Part shown: in pieces, positions 1 through 6,771 of the stretch
Numbering within the stretch: position 1 is the stretch's first letter
Layout of the letters: every line of letters begins with the position of its first letter
Origin: Lysobacterales bacterium
GTDB lineage: Bacteria > Pseudomonadota > Gammaproteobacteria > Xanthomonadales > SZUA-36
Assembly (NCBI GenBank): GCA_013213875.1
Contig: JABSSV010000225.1
Span: 1 to 13,232, forward strand
Reading direction: 5' to 3'
DNA: 13,232 nt
The notes under the pieces: model-generated
What the model was told of the DNA's origin: nothing
The model's input: only the letters and a program-made list of their open reading frames with translations
The model's database searches: none
Position numbers and translations under genes: made by a program

Positions 1-129
1 AGGAGCCGTCTGGGCCGCTTGCTCGTCCCGGGTCTGCATATGGCCCAGAATCTTCGCGACCAGGGCAGGCTCCTCGGTGCACGCTATGACCCTCAGTTTG
101 CCCCCGCAATCCGGGCAAACCGAAATTCT
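1..129 (-). pseudogene. IS91-family transposase, C-terminal fragment (truncated)
   Basis: The minus strand encodes a peptide containing ISVCPDCGGKLRVIA followed by CTEEPALVAKILGHM. This matches the well-known C-terminal zinc-ribbon end of IS91-family transposases (pattern CPxCGG-x-hydrophobic-RVIACIEDP-x6-IL-x-H). The first Cys pair is encoded at 106-117. The frame stays open through base 1, so the true C-terminus lies outside the window. Upstream the frame is open only to about 219, and the residues encoded above about 129 no longer look like the family. The replication-initiator-like catalytic part (HUH domain) is absent, so this is a 5'-truncated, non-functional relic. It lies just downstream of, and in the same direction as, the six-cysteine protein gene. 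Family call from recalled motif; no search was run. Confidence 0.72.
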
Positions 130-186
130 GGTTTCTTTCGATAGGTTGCCGAGTGCCAAAGGAACTCGAGCCAATCTAGAAAGTGT

Positions 187-208
187 TGCAAAAAGGTTCC
201 ATTTTGCA
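187..208. repeat. Short inverted repeat downstream of the 310-aa gene
   Basis: A perfect 7-bp inverted repeat, TGCAAAA-N8-TTTTGCA, lies 18 nt past the stop codon of the 310-codon gene and just before the recognisable transposase remnant. It could form a weak AT-rich hairpin in the transcript, but no clear U tract follows it. I do not call it a terminator. It may instead lie near the recombination junction with the IS91-type fragment. Confidence 0.35.
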
Positions 209-225
209 CAGATGACTATCTACAA

Positions 226-1158
226 TTAGGGGTCCGGCGAGCTCATCCATTCGATCAAACTCACTGCATTCCTGAGGTCTCGCGGGCTGAGCCCCTCATA
301 CAGAAGTTCTTCATAGCTGATTCCGGGATGGCAAATACTACCAAGCATCATACAGTGTTGCTGAACCACGATCCCCCCCGGCTCGCAACCGGAAAACCGT
401 GAACAAGAAATTAAACCGGACGCAATTCCAACGGCCAGCTGATACTCACGGGGATTCATCTCGAAAGACACGCGATTCTCAATTGCCAATGCTCGTCCGA
501 TGGAGGGATTCTCCCTCAATACTGAAATCAGGTTGGTGATCTCTTGAGGTGTTTCTGATTTGAAAATCAACTCACCGAGAAGCACGCCTTTCGAGTCAGC
601 ACTCAATATGGCATTCTGCACCTGCGCCTTTTGGTATTCCGCTCTCGCCGATCGAGATCGCAGCTCTGGCAAACTAAACGAAGCGAGGCCTTCGTCCCAG
701 CCCTCACAAAAGGTACTCAACGATTCAAATGCCCATTCATTGGCATACTCAACGAGTGGTGATTCCAGTTTTGAGTAATCGAGCTCGCCTCTGCATATGG
801 TCTGAACCTGTTGCTCAATCCAGGAAGCGACATGCCCATACTCCGAATCCACATACCCGTCTGCAAGCGTAATGGCGTCAATAGCTGAATTGGAGGCCCA
901 CAAGTCTTGAACGGAAAGTGCCGCTGATTCCTGGCTAGAAGACTGGACAGGGCTGTCATTCACAATGTCATTCACAATGTCAGTCACATTTGCCGAGTCC
1001 GACATTCCGAATACTGATTCTGTCGTGTTAGCCGACGTATGATTCTCAAGCTCTTCCGGCTCTGAATTCTCGGCTCCGTTTTGCCAGTTTCCGAGATAAA
1101 AAAGTGCTCCGGCCATGAGAACGAAGCCCGGAGCAACCCACTTAGCATATGTCTTCAC
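226..1158 (-). CDS. Membrane-anchored periplasmic protein with six cysteines, unknown function
   Basis: 310 aa; I do not recognise the family with certainty. The start is GTG at 1158, supported by AGGA seven bases upstream. Residues about 9-24 form one hydrophobic segment after a short basic N-terminus (MKTYAKW), so the protein is probably an N-terminally anchored periplasmic protein; there is no lipobox Cys. Residues about 27-85 are a low-complexity Ser/Glu/Asn/Asp linker. The rest is an acidic soluble domain. Cysteines lie at about 122, 151, 252, 258, 269 and 276. The last four form C-x5-C-x10-C-x6-C and are followed by a conserved-looking SYEELLYEGLSPRDL segment, a plan I associate with uncharacterised exported proteins of gammaproteobacteria. 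Three disulfides are possible. Base composition is lower in GC than the rpsO-pnp side. The gene stands alone, between a gene-poor stretch and a transposase relic. Intact frame and good ribosome site argue for a real gene. Confidence 0.75.
   Translation of the reverse strand: MKTYAKWVAPGFVLMAGALFYLGNWQNGAENSEPEELENHTSANTTESVFGMSDSANVTDIVNDIVNDSPVQSSSQESAALSVQDLWASNSAIDAITLADGYVDSEYGHVASWIEQQVQTICRGELDYSKLESPLVEYANEWAFESLSTFCEGWDEGLASFSLPELRSRSARAEYQKAQVQNAILSADSKGVLLGELIFKSETPQEITNLISVLRENPSIGRALAIENRVSFEMNPREYQLAVGIASGLISCSRFSGCEPGGIVVQQHCMMLGSICHPGISYEELLYEGLSPRDLRNAVSLIEWMSSPDP
955..990 (-). repeat. Three tandem 12-bp units inside the 310-aa gene
   Basis: Two perfect copies and one diverged copy of a 12-bp unit (plus strand gtcattcacaat) follow one another. 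They encode the repeating peptide (NVTD)(IVND)(IVND) in the linker between the membrane anchor and the folded domain. The unit is a multiple of three, so copy-number change would keep the frame and alter only linker length. Confidence 0.8.
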
Positions 1159-2006
1159 AGATTTATCCTATTCTTCGTTTGCAATTAACCGAACCTTAGG
1201 GATCAGGATTTTCCAAACATCCTGTGTCCGATGCTCCTCGGACGCCAAGGGTCAGGGAAGTAGGCACGGCTATTTGCCGAACGTCATAATCACCATTGGG
1301 CTATTCAAATCTTACGTATTCATCCTGGTATTGTGCGCACTGGCCCCCAATCGTGCACTCACGCAAGCTGTGCTCTTGATAGACCCAGCGAGCCCATCGG
1401 GCCGAAATGTGTAGGCGACGCGCCTCAGGCATATCGGCGTTTCATAGTCCAAGGTTTTAGCAGGGGAAATGACGGTCAGCATGGGAGAAGGCCTGTGCTG
1501 TTCAGAATCGCTTGGGGCTGTTCGGGCTATGGTAGCTTCACGCTACGAGGAGAAGAAAAGAATCAAAGGGGTTCTAAACCAGCGCCGTGATCAACGTCAT
1601 GGTTAATTGACGTCTGTCACCAGCCTTGCCCTGGATGAGGACAAAGCCACGGCGACCCTCATCGTTACCATGAATATCCGGTGATAAAAAGCACCCTTTG
1701 CCTTTTGAACATCTGACCATGAAGACCGGGACGCCCAACAATTTGTCTTCATAGAGCTGTTTGACCGTTCTTCAGCTGGATGGGCCCTGTAAGACGAATT
1801 TCGCAAAATAACGAATCATTATCAGCAACTCCAGGCAACCCGCAAGGACAGGAGAAACCGTCAGGAATCGATATGCCATGGCCTTACCGAACCGTATTCA
1901 GTGGAGCACAGCGGGGTTATGGAAAGAGACACGGCACCACTCAACGTTGCCGCCGCAACCCCAGGGCGCCTTGACTCCGAATCGTTAGAAAAACAACCAA
2001 AACTCT
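1159..2006. other. Gene-poor stretch with decayed sequence
   Basis: 848 bp between the 310-aa gene and the halogenase. The only recognisable coding material is the yaaA start relic at 1435-1482. Directly after the break, a 43-codon minus-strand frame (1301-1432) in another register encodes a peptide with RWARWVYQ and GGQCAQYQ; I do not recognise it and it has no good ribosome site. Several plus-strand open frames (1115-1414, 1333-1590, 1780-1974) have no family resemblance and lack good ribosome sites. No clear terminator was found after the halogenase stop. The stretch looks like a graveyard of partial genes rather than a regulatory region. Confidence 0.6.
1435..1482 (-). pseudogene. yaaA: yaaA 5' relic (first 16 codons only)
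   Basis: An ATG at 1482 on the minus strand opens a frame reading MLTVISPAKTLDYETP. This is the diagnostic N-terminus of the YaaA/DUF328 family (E. coli begins MLILISPAKTLDYQSP), a DNA-binding protein of about 250-260 aa that limits intracellular iron during hydrogen peroxide stress. Immediately after the Pro codon the frame continues with unrelated residues (ICLRRVAYTF), and no other YaaA segment appears nearby. The gene is therefore truncated by a deletion or rearrangement with a breakpoint near 1434. A functional copy may exist elsewhere in the genome; this one cannot make the protein. Confidence 0.8.
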
Positions 2007-3608
2007 TTACATAGCTGCGTTATCACGCATCAAGTTGCAATATTCACGATGGCTTGGCAGCGAACTCTTCAGTTGCTCGCCTTGCCATTTAATTTCCTTT
2101 ATTTGTCGCTGCGCTTGCGCGACGGACTCGGGCATGCAATTCAAGATTGGCATAATTTTCTCTGGAAATTTATCAGATCCTATTAATACAGACATGTAAT
2201 TGCTGTTAGTCCAAAAACGGTCAAAACTGGCTTCGAATTGATTATATAACTCATCACCCGCATAGCCCTGCCGAACAGGAACCCCGGCGCGATGCAGTTC
2301 AAGAACTTCTTTTAAATTATCTGAATAAGGGAGATCGTACTTACAAGTGCGCCAGAAAGAAGAGTCCTCGCGATTAGTGACCACATAATGCATCACAATA
2401 AAGTCGCGAATATCATCTACCATATAAGCCATGCGCTCATTAAATTTTTCTTGCAACCCCAAGTCCATCGTCAAATCAGGGAAATAGCGCAAGAACTGAT
2501 GCACTCCAGCGTAAGTAGAATAAATACCAGTGGATTCAAGAGGCTCAATGAAACAGTAAGACAGACCGAACGCCACCACATTATTCGTCCACGCTTTGCT
2601 GTTGCGCCCGATGCGCATTTTAAGATGACGGCACTCCCCTTTATCTGGCATGTTTACCAGCTTGCGAAATTCCAACTCAGCTTCATCACTGCTTATGTGG
2701 GCACTAGAATATACGTAACCATTTCCTGTGCGATGCTGCAATGGGATATTCCATGACCAGCCAGCACTTAACGCTGTAGCGGTGCTAAAGGGTTCTAACT
2801 CTTGGCCAGGCTCGTTATCTGTTGGCATCGCTATGGCACGGTCGACGAGTAGATTCTCGTTAAAAGACGTGAAGGGAACTTTCATGGTTTCATTGATCAG
2901 CAAACCACGGAATCCGCTACAGTCAATGTACAGGTCAGCTGTCACCTGCTCACCGTTGTCTAGCTGTAGTCCGCTGACCCAACCACGAGCATCTAAATCC
3001 ACCCCTGCCACGGTGGCTTCAATGCGTTTTACGCCACGTCCCTGCGCCCAGTTCGACAAGTAATCCGCTACCAACTGAGCGTCGAAATGATAGGCATAAT
3101 GTTCAACGCGGGTACCGTCCCGTTGCAACGGTGCACGCTCGGCAGAACACATAGCGGCCGCCTTGTATAAGGACTCATCAAAGCGCCCAACGTCCTTACC
3201 CATCAACTTATTGCGCAACCAATAGTGAGTTAAAGGAATGCCATCCACCGTTGGAATCTCACCAAAGAGATGAAAGTAGCTATTGGCCTTTTTGGACTCT
3301 TTTGATTCGGTCCAATTGACAAAATTAATACCCAATTTGAAAGTAGCGTGGCACGCTGACATCCACTCGTCTTCAGGAATCTCCAAATAATCAAAAACTT
3401 CCCGTTTGATACTGGGAACGGTGGCTTCTCCCACGCCTAATCTCCCAATCGCCGCGCTTTCAATGAGCTGGATATCACAGCTAGAGTTCAGTTTTTTTGC
3501 CATCAAGGAAGCAACAATCCAACCCGTGGTACCACCGCCGACAATAGCAATAGATTTGATGGGACCAGCGCTGGCTATTGTCCGTTGCGTTCTCCTTCCA
3601 TTTCGCAT
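2007..3608 (-). CDS. Flavin-dependent halogenase, tryptophan halogenase family
   Basis: 533 aa, the usual length for FADH2-dependent halogenases such as PrnA, PyrH and RebH. These use FADH2, O2 and chloride or bromide to halogenate electron-rich aromatics. Visible signatures: the FAD-binding GGGTTGW at about 24-30; GVGEATVP at 58-65; Lys91 in ATFKLGINFVNW, at the position of the catalytic Lys79 of PrnA; the halogenase hallmark W-x-W-x-I-P as GWSWNIPL at 283-290; and FIEPLESTG at 353-361, whose Glu358 corresponds to PrnA Glu346. All key residues are present, so the enzyme is probably active. ATG start at 3608 with AGGA eight bases upstream. The substrate cannot be read from sequence; free tryptophan, indole or another aromatic are all possible. 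No flavin reductase, transporter or biosynthetic partner lies in the window. It follows the pnp terminator after about 860 bp of non-coding DNA and has lower GC than the operon, which suggests acquisition by transfer. Confidence 0.9.
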   Translation of the reverse strand: MRNGRRTQRTIASAGPIKSIAIVGGGTTGWIVASLMAKKLNSSCDIQLIESAAIGRLGVGEATVPSIKREVFDYLEIPEDEWMSACHATFKLGINFVNWTESKESKKANSYFHLFGEIPTVDGIPLTHYWLRNKLMGKDVGRFDESLYKAAAMCSAERAPLQRDGTRVEHYAYHFDAQLVADYLSNWAQGRGVKRIEATVAGVDLDARGWVSGLQLDNGEQVTADLYIDCSGFRGLLINETMKVPFTSFNENLLVDRAIAMPTDNEPGQELEPFSTATALSAGWSWNIPLQHRTGNGYVYSSAHISSDEAELEFRKLVNMPDKGECRHLKMRIGRNSKAWTNNVVAFGLSYCFIEPLESTGIYSTYAGVHQFLRYFPDLTMDLGLQEKFNERMAYMVDDIRDFIVMHYVVTNREDSSFWRTCKYDLPYSDNLKEVLELHRAGVPVRQGYAGDELYNQFEASFDRFWTNSNYMSVLIGSDKFPEKIMPILNCMPESVAQAQRQIKEIKWQGEQLKSSLPSHREYCNLMRDNAAM

Positions 3609-4466
3609 AGATGCATTCCTTTTGATGAGTGAAATTCATAAGAAAAACAAATAGAACCTAAAACAATCAGATACCTACCCGAACCCCGCACCGAGATTAA
3701 GCCGAAGACAAATTTTCAACGGAACTAAAAGAGAGACACACAGGCTAAAGAACGCTAGTCATGTACTGTCCTCTTTTCCACAACTTGAAACCAAGCTAGC
3801 TCTCCTGTCTCTCTCACTAAAACTTATGAAACGAAAACCATCACTGGAGAACCAATTGGCATTTTTTCCGTTAACACCAACGTCAAAGATAGGGGCCCGC
3901 CCTATATTCCATCCCCCCAGAGAGGCGATCAACGTCGTATCAATTTAAAAACTCAAATGATCGTCCTGCTCAGCGCGATATCTATTTACGAATCAATGAA
4001 AAGCCAAATAGACCAGCCTACGAAATACGACAAGAACCAATGGATACAAAGCATTTTCACAGGGCTGCGCAGCAGCGATGTTAGCAACACCAGCGATCGG
4101 CATTCCCGTCAGTGCACGCCTGACACTTTGTAGGACAGAGCTTGGGAAACACGAACTCCCCGCTCTTGTTAAAGATCGTTTAGAAAGCACGACCCTGTCA
4201 ACACTGATGATTTGTGCCATGGGTTAAAGAAGCTAACCGACGCTTGCTCTCATCCGTGCGGACCTTCATTGTAGACCAGCTTTTTATTCAGAGGAATCCC
4301 GTGTAGTCGGCGGGCTAACTTATGTTTGGGGGCGGATCAGGTACCCCGTGAAAACCCCGCCAGTTCAAGCCAGTGCCCCTGACGGACCGCGCTAGGCAGG
4401 TCAGAAATTCCAGCATGGAAAGCCAGCACAGGCCGTCTACCAACAACATGTGTTTACCATTCACGC
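3609..4466. other. Long non-coding stretch between pnp terminator and halogenase
   Basis: About 860 bp with no convincing gene. Short open frames exist (minus 3993-4220; plus 3957-4133; plus ATG at 3826) but have no ribosome site or recognisable family. A 23-codon minus-strand frame at 4198-4269 starts MKVRTDE, like the N-terminus of some TetR regulators, then stops; it may be chance or a relic. The halogenase promoter should lie here, but I could not pick a convincing -35/-10 pair. GC falls going leftwards from about 4300, so the boundary between operon-type and island-type DNA is probably in this stretch. Confidence 0.55.
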
Positions 4467-4468
4467 AT

Positions 4469-4496
4469 AAAAAAACGGCGCCCTGGGGCGCCGTTT
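4469..4496 (-). terminator. Rho-independent terminator of pnp (end of operon)
   Basis: On the minus strand an 11-bp perfect stem (AAACGGCGCCC with its complement, effectively a 10-bp stem with a CCAG-type tetraloop) is followed by a run of seven T (plus-strand A at 4469-4475). It lies about 80 bases past the pnp stop codon. The GC-rich stem with flanking A and T runs is a textbook intrinsic terminator and separates the operon from the halogenase region. Confidence 0.93.
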
Positions 4497-4507
4497 CTAT
4501 TTGGATC

Positions 4508-4536
4508 CCGGATACAACGCTGACGCGAGTATCCGG
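4508..4536 (-). repeat. pnp 3'-UTR hairpin 2
   Basis: An 8-bp perfect inverted repeat (CCGGATAC ... GTATCCGG) encloses a second short stem CGC-TGAC-GCG. It lies between the first post-stop hairpin and the intrinsic terminator, so the pnp message should carry it in its 3' UTR. Confidence 0.75.
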
Positions 4537-4562
4537 CATGACACCAGTGCTGGCGTCATGCC
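4535..4562 (-). repeat. pnp 3'-UTR hairpin 1
   Basis: A 13-position stem with one mismatch (GGCATGAC-A-CCAG against CTGG-C-GTCATGCC, two-base loop) begins about 15 bases after the pnp stop. It shares two bases with the next hairpin. With that hairpin and the terminator it forms three consecutive stem-loops at the 3' end of the operon transcript. Confidence 0.75.
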
Positions 4563-4577
4563 CGGTGGGCAGACGAC

Positions 4578-6671
4578 TTAGTCGTCCTTGCCAACCTCTT
4601 TCATGGACAGGCGAATCCGGCCCTGCTTGTCGACTTCCAGAACCTTCACTTTGACCATTTCGCCTTCTTTCACCACGTCGGTCACTTCTTCCACGCGCTC
4701 CTCGGAGAGCTGGGAGATGTGCACCAGACCGTCACGGCCCGGCGTCAGTGACACAAAGGCGCCGAAGTTCATGATCTTGATGACCTTGCCTTCGAAGATC
4801 TGGCCCGGCTCGATGTCCGCCGTGATCTGCTCGATGCGCTTGCGCGCTTCGTCGCCAGCGGCCTTGTCCACGGAACCGATGGTGATGGTACCGTCGTCAT
4901 CGATATCGATGGTGGCGCCGGTTTCTTCCGTGATGGAGCGGATGGTCACGCCACCCTTACCGATCACGTCACGGATCTTATCCGGATGGATCTTGATGGT
5001 CATGAGACGGGGGGCGAACTCGCTCATCTCGGCACGCGGCTCAGAAAGCACTTTGTTCATCTCACCGAGGATGTAGTTACGCCCTTCGTTGGCTTGGGCC
5101 AGGGCGATCTTCATGATTTCCTCGTTGATACCCTCAATCTTGATATCCATCTGCAGAGCGGTAATACCTTCGCTGGTACCGGCCACCTTGAAGTCCATGT
5201 CACCGAGGTGATCTTCGTCACCGAGGATGTCGGACAGCACGGCGAAACGGTCGCCCTCCTTGATGAGGCCCATAGCGATACCCGCCACCGGTGCTTTCAG
5301 CGGTACGCCCGCATCCATCAGCGCCAGGGAAGAACCACACACGGAGGCCATGGAGGAAGAACCGTTGGACTCGGTGATTTCAGACACCACGCGGATCACG
5401 TAGGGGAAGCTGTCCTGACCGGGCAGTACGGCCGAGATACCGCGGCGCGCCAGACGGCCATGCCCGATTTCCCGACGCTTGGGACCGCCCATAAAGCCGG
5501 TCTCACCCACACAGAAGGGCGGGAAGTTGTAGTGCAGCATGAACGGGTCTTTGTATTCACCGGTCACCGCATCAATGATCTGCGCGTCACGGGTGGTACC
5601 CAGCGTGGTGGTCACAATGGCCTGCGTCTCACCGCGCGTAAACAGGGCCGAACCATGCGTGCGCGGCAACATGCCGGCTTCCACGGTGATCTGACGCACA
5701 TCGGTGGGCTCACGGCCGTCGATACGCGGGTTGCCGGACAGCACCCGGTCACGGACCAGGAACTTCTCCAGCTTGTGGAAGTACTCGCTCACTTCGCCAG
5801 CGCTCGGTTTGCTTTCGTCTTCCGCATCGGTCAACTGCTCGATGACCGCTGCCTTGACCTCGCCCACGGCTTCGCGGCGCGCCATCTTGTCGGCAATCGC
5901 GTAGGCCGCATTCAAGCCTTCAGAAGCCGCAGCTTCCACGGCGCTCTTGAGCGCGGTGTTTTCTGCCGGTGCTTCCCAGGTCCAGGCATCCACGCCCACT
6001 TCGGCGCACAGCTCGTTGATGGCCTGGATCGCCACCTGCATGGCTTCATGGCCAAAGGTCACGGCGCCGAGCATCACGTCTTCGCTCAGCAGGTCCGCTT
6101 CCGATTCCACCATCAGCACGGCTTTTTCCGTACCCGCAACCACCAGTTCCAGCTTGGACTCTTCCAGCTGGCTAGCCGTTGGGTTGAGCACGTAGTTGCC
6201 GTCAATGTAGCCCACCTTGGCAGCGCCAATGGGGCCAGCGAAAGGCATGCCGGACAGGGCCAGTGCCGCAGAGGCACCGATCAGGGCCGGGATGTCGCCA
6301 TCCACTTCCGGGTTGGAAGAGACCAGATTGGCGGTAACCTGAACTTCGTTCAGAAAGCCTTTCGGGAACAGCGGACGGATCGGACGGTCGATCAGGCGGC
6401 AGGTCAGTACCTCCTTCTCGGTCGGGCGACCTTCGCGTTTGAAGAAACCGCCCGGGATACGACCGGCGGCATAGAATTTTTCCTGGTAGTTAACTGTCAG
6501 CGGGAAGAAGGACTGGCCGGGGTTCGGCTCCTTGCGTCCGACTGCCGCAACCATGACCACCGTATCGGCCATGGAAACCAGAACCGTCGCGTCAGCCTGG
6601 CGGGCGACACGGCCGGTTTCGATGGTGACCTCATGGTCACCGAACTGGAACGTCTTGGTGATTTTTTGCAC
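4578..6671 (-). CDS. pnp: Polyribonucleotide nucleotidyltransferase (PNPase)
   Basis: 697 aa (E. coli 711). A trimeric cytoplasmic phosphorolytic 3'-5' exoribonuclease and degradosome partner. Domains in order: first RNase PH-like core (about 1-140, with GGFFKREGRPTEKEVLTCRL), an all-alpha linker, second RNase PH-like core (about 310-545) with the active-site loop SNGSSSMASVCG at 435-446 and the catalytic acidic cluster GDEDHLGDMDF at 484-494, KH domain with GKGG at 571-574, and S1 domain (about 623-690, GKVIKIMNFGAFV and DGLVHISQL). The start is GTG at 6671, with AGGA eight bases upstream; no in-frame ATG gives a better N-terminus, and MQKITKTFQFG fits the family. It follows rpsO after 100 bases containing a strong hairpin and is followed by three hairpins including the operon terminator. 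In enterobacteria pnp mRNA is autoregulated through RNase III cutting in this leader; the hairpin is consistent with that, but this is inference. Confidence 0.98.
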   Translation of the reverse strand: MQKITKTFQFGDHEVTIETGRVARQADATVLVSMADTVVMVAAVGRKEPNPGQSFFPLTVNYQEKFYAAGRIPGGFFKREGRPTEKEVLTCRLIDRPIRPLFPKGFLNEVQVTANLVSSNPEVDGDIPALIGASAALALSGMPFAGPIGAAKVGYIDGNYVLNPTASQLEESKLELVVAGTEKAVLMVESEADLLSEDVMLGAVTFGHEAMQVAIQAINELCAEVGVDAWTWEAPAENTALKSAVEAAASEGLNAAYAIADKMARREAVGEVKAAVIEQLTDAEDESKPSAGEVSEYFHKLEKFLVRDRVLSGNPRIDGREPTDVRQITVEAGMLPRTHGSALFTRGETQAIVTTTLGTTRDAQIIDAVTGEYKDPFMLHYNFPPFCVGETGFMGGPKRREIGHGRLARRGISAVLPGQDSFPYVIRVVSEITESNGSSSMASVCGSSLALMDAGVPLKAPVAGIAMGLIKEGDRFAVLSDILGDEDHLGDMDFKVAGTSEGITALQMDIKIEGINEEIMKIALAQANEGRNYILGEMNKVLSEPRAEMSEFAPRLMTIKIHPDKIRDVIGKGGVTIRSITEETGATIDIDDDGTITIGSVDKAAGDEARKRIEQITADIEPGQIFEGKVIKIMNFGAFVSLTPGRDGLVHISQLSEERVEEVTDVVKEGEMVKVKVLEVDKQGRIRLSMKEVGKDD

Positions 6672-6708
6672 GTCAAGTTTCCTGAAAACGTAAAAGTGGG
6701 ATACGACA

Positions 6709-6745
6709 AAGCGCTGGCAAAACCGTGGGGTTATGCCAGACGCTT
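6709..6745 (-). promoter_or_regulatory. rpsO-pnp intercistronic hairpin
   Basis: On the minus strand AAGCG-U-CUGGCA-U-AACC pairs with GGUU-U-UGCCAG-CGCUU around a CCAC loop. That is 15 pairs with one bulge and one U-U mismatch. Only three T follow, so it is not a clear intrinsic terminator. Its position, 38 bases upstream of the pnp start codon, matches the rpsO-pnp stem-loop of E. coli where RNase III processes the transcript and PNPase autocontrol begins. The processing role here is inferred from position and shape. Confidence 0.7.
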
Positions 6746-6771
6746 AATCGAGTCGATAGGACAAAAAGACT

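Noticed and set aside
1740..1806. Plus-strand FVFIELFDRSSAGWAL, which recalls the C-terminus of IS3-type transposases (IE-hydrophobic-FYNR...HS..G)
   Set aside because: The similarity covers only a few residues, the key FYNR and RRHS residues are absent, and a stop follows. Too weak to call an IS3 relic.
3731..3813. Inverted repeat GAGAGACA ... TGTCTCTC upstream of the halogenase
   Set aside because: Only 8 bp of simple purine/pyrimidine sequence with a 67-base loop; likely chance.
3957..4133. 58-codon plus-strand frame and the overlapping 75-codon minus-strand frame at 3993-4220
   Set aside because: No ribosome site, no hydrophobic or domain pattern, no recognised family; consistent with chance.
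4196..4201. Perfect TTGACA on the minus strand as a -35 box for the halogenase
   Set aside because: No acceptable -10 box lies at 16-18 bases, and the distance to the halogenase start is about 590 bases.
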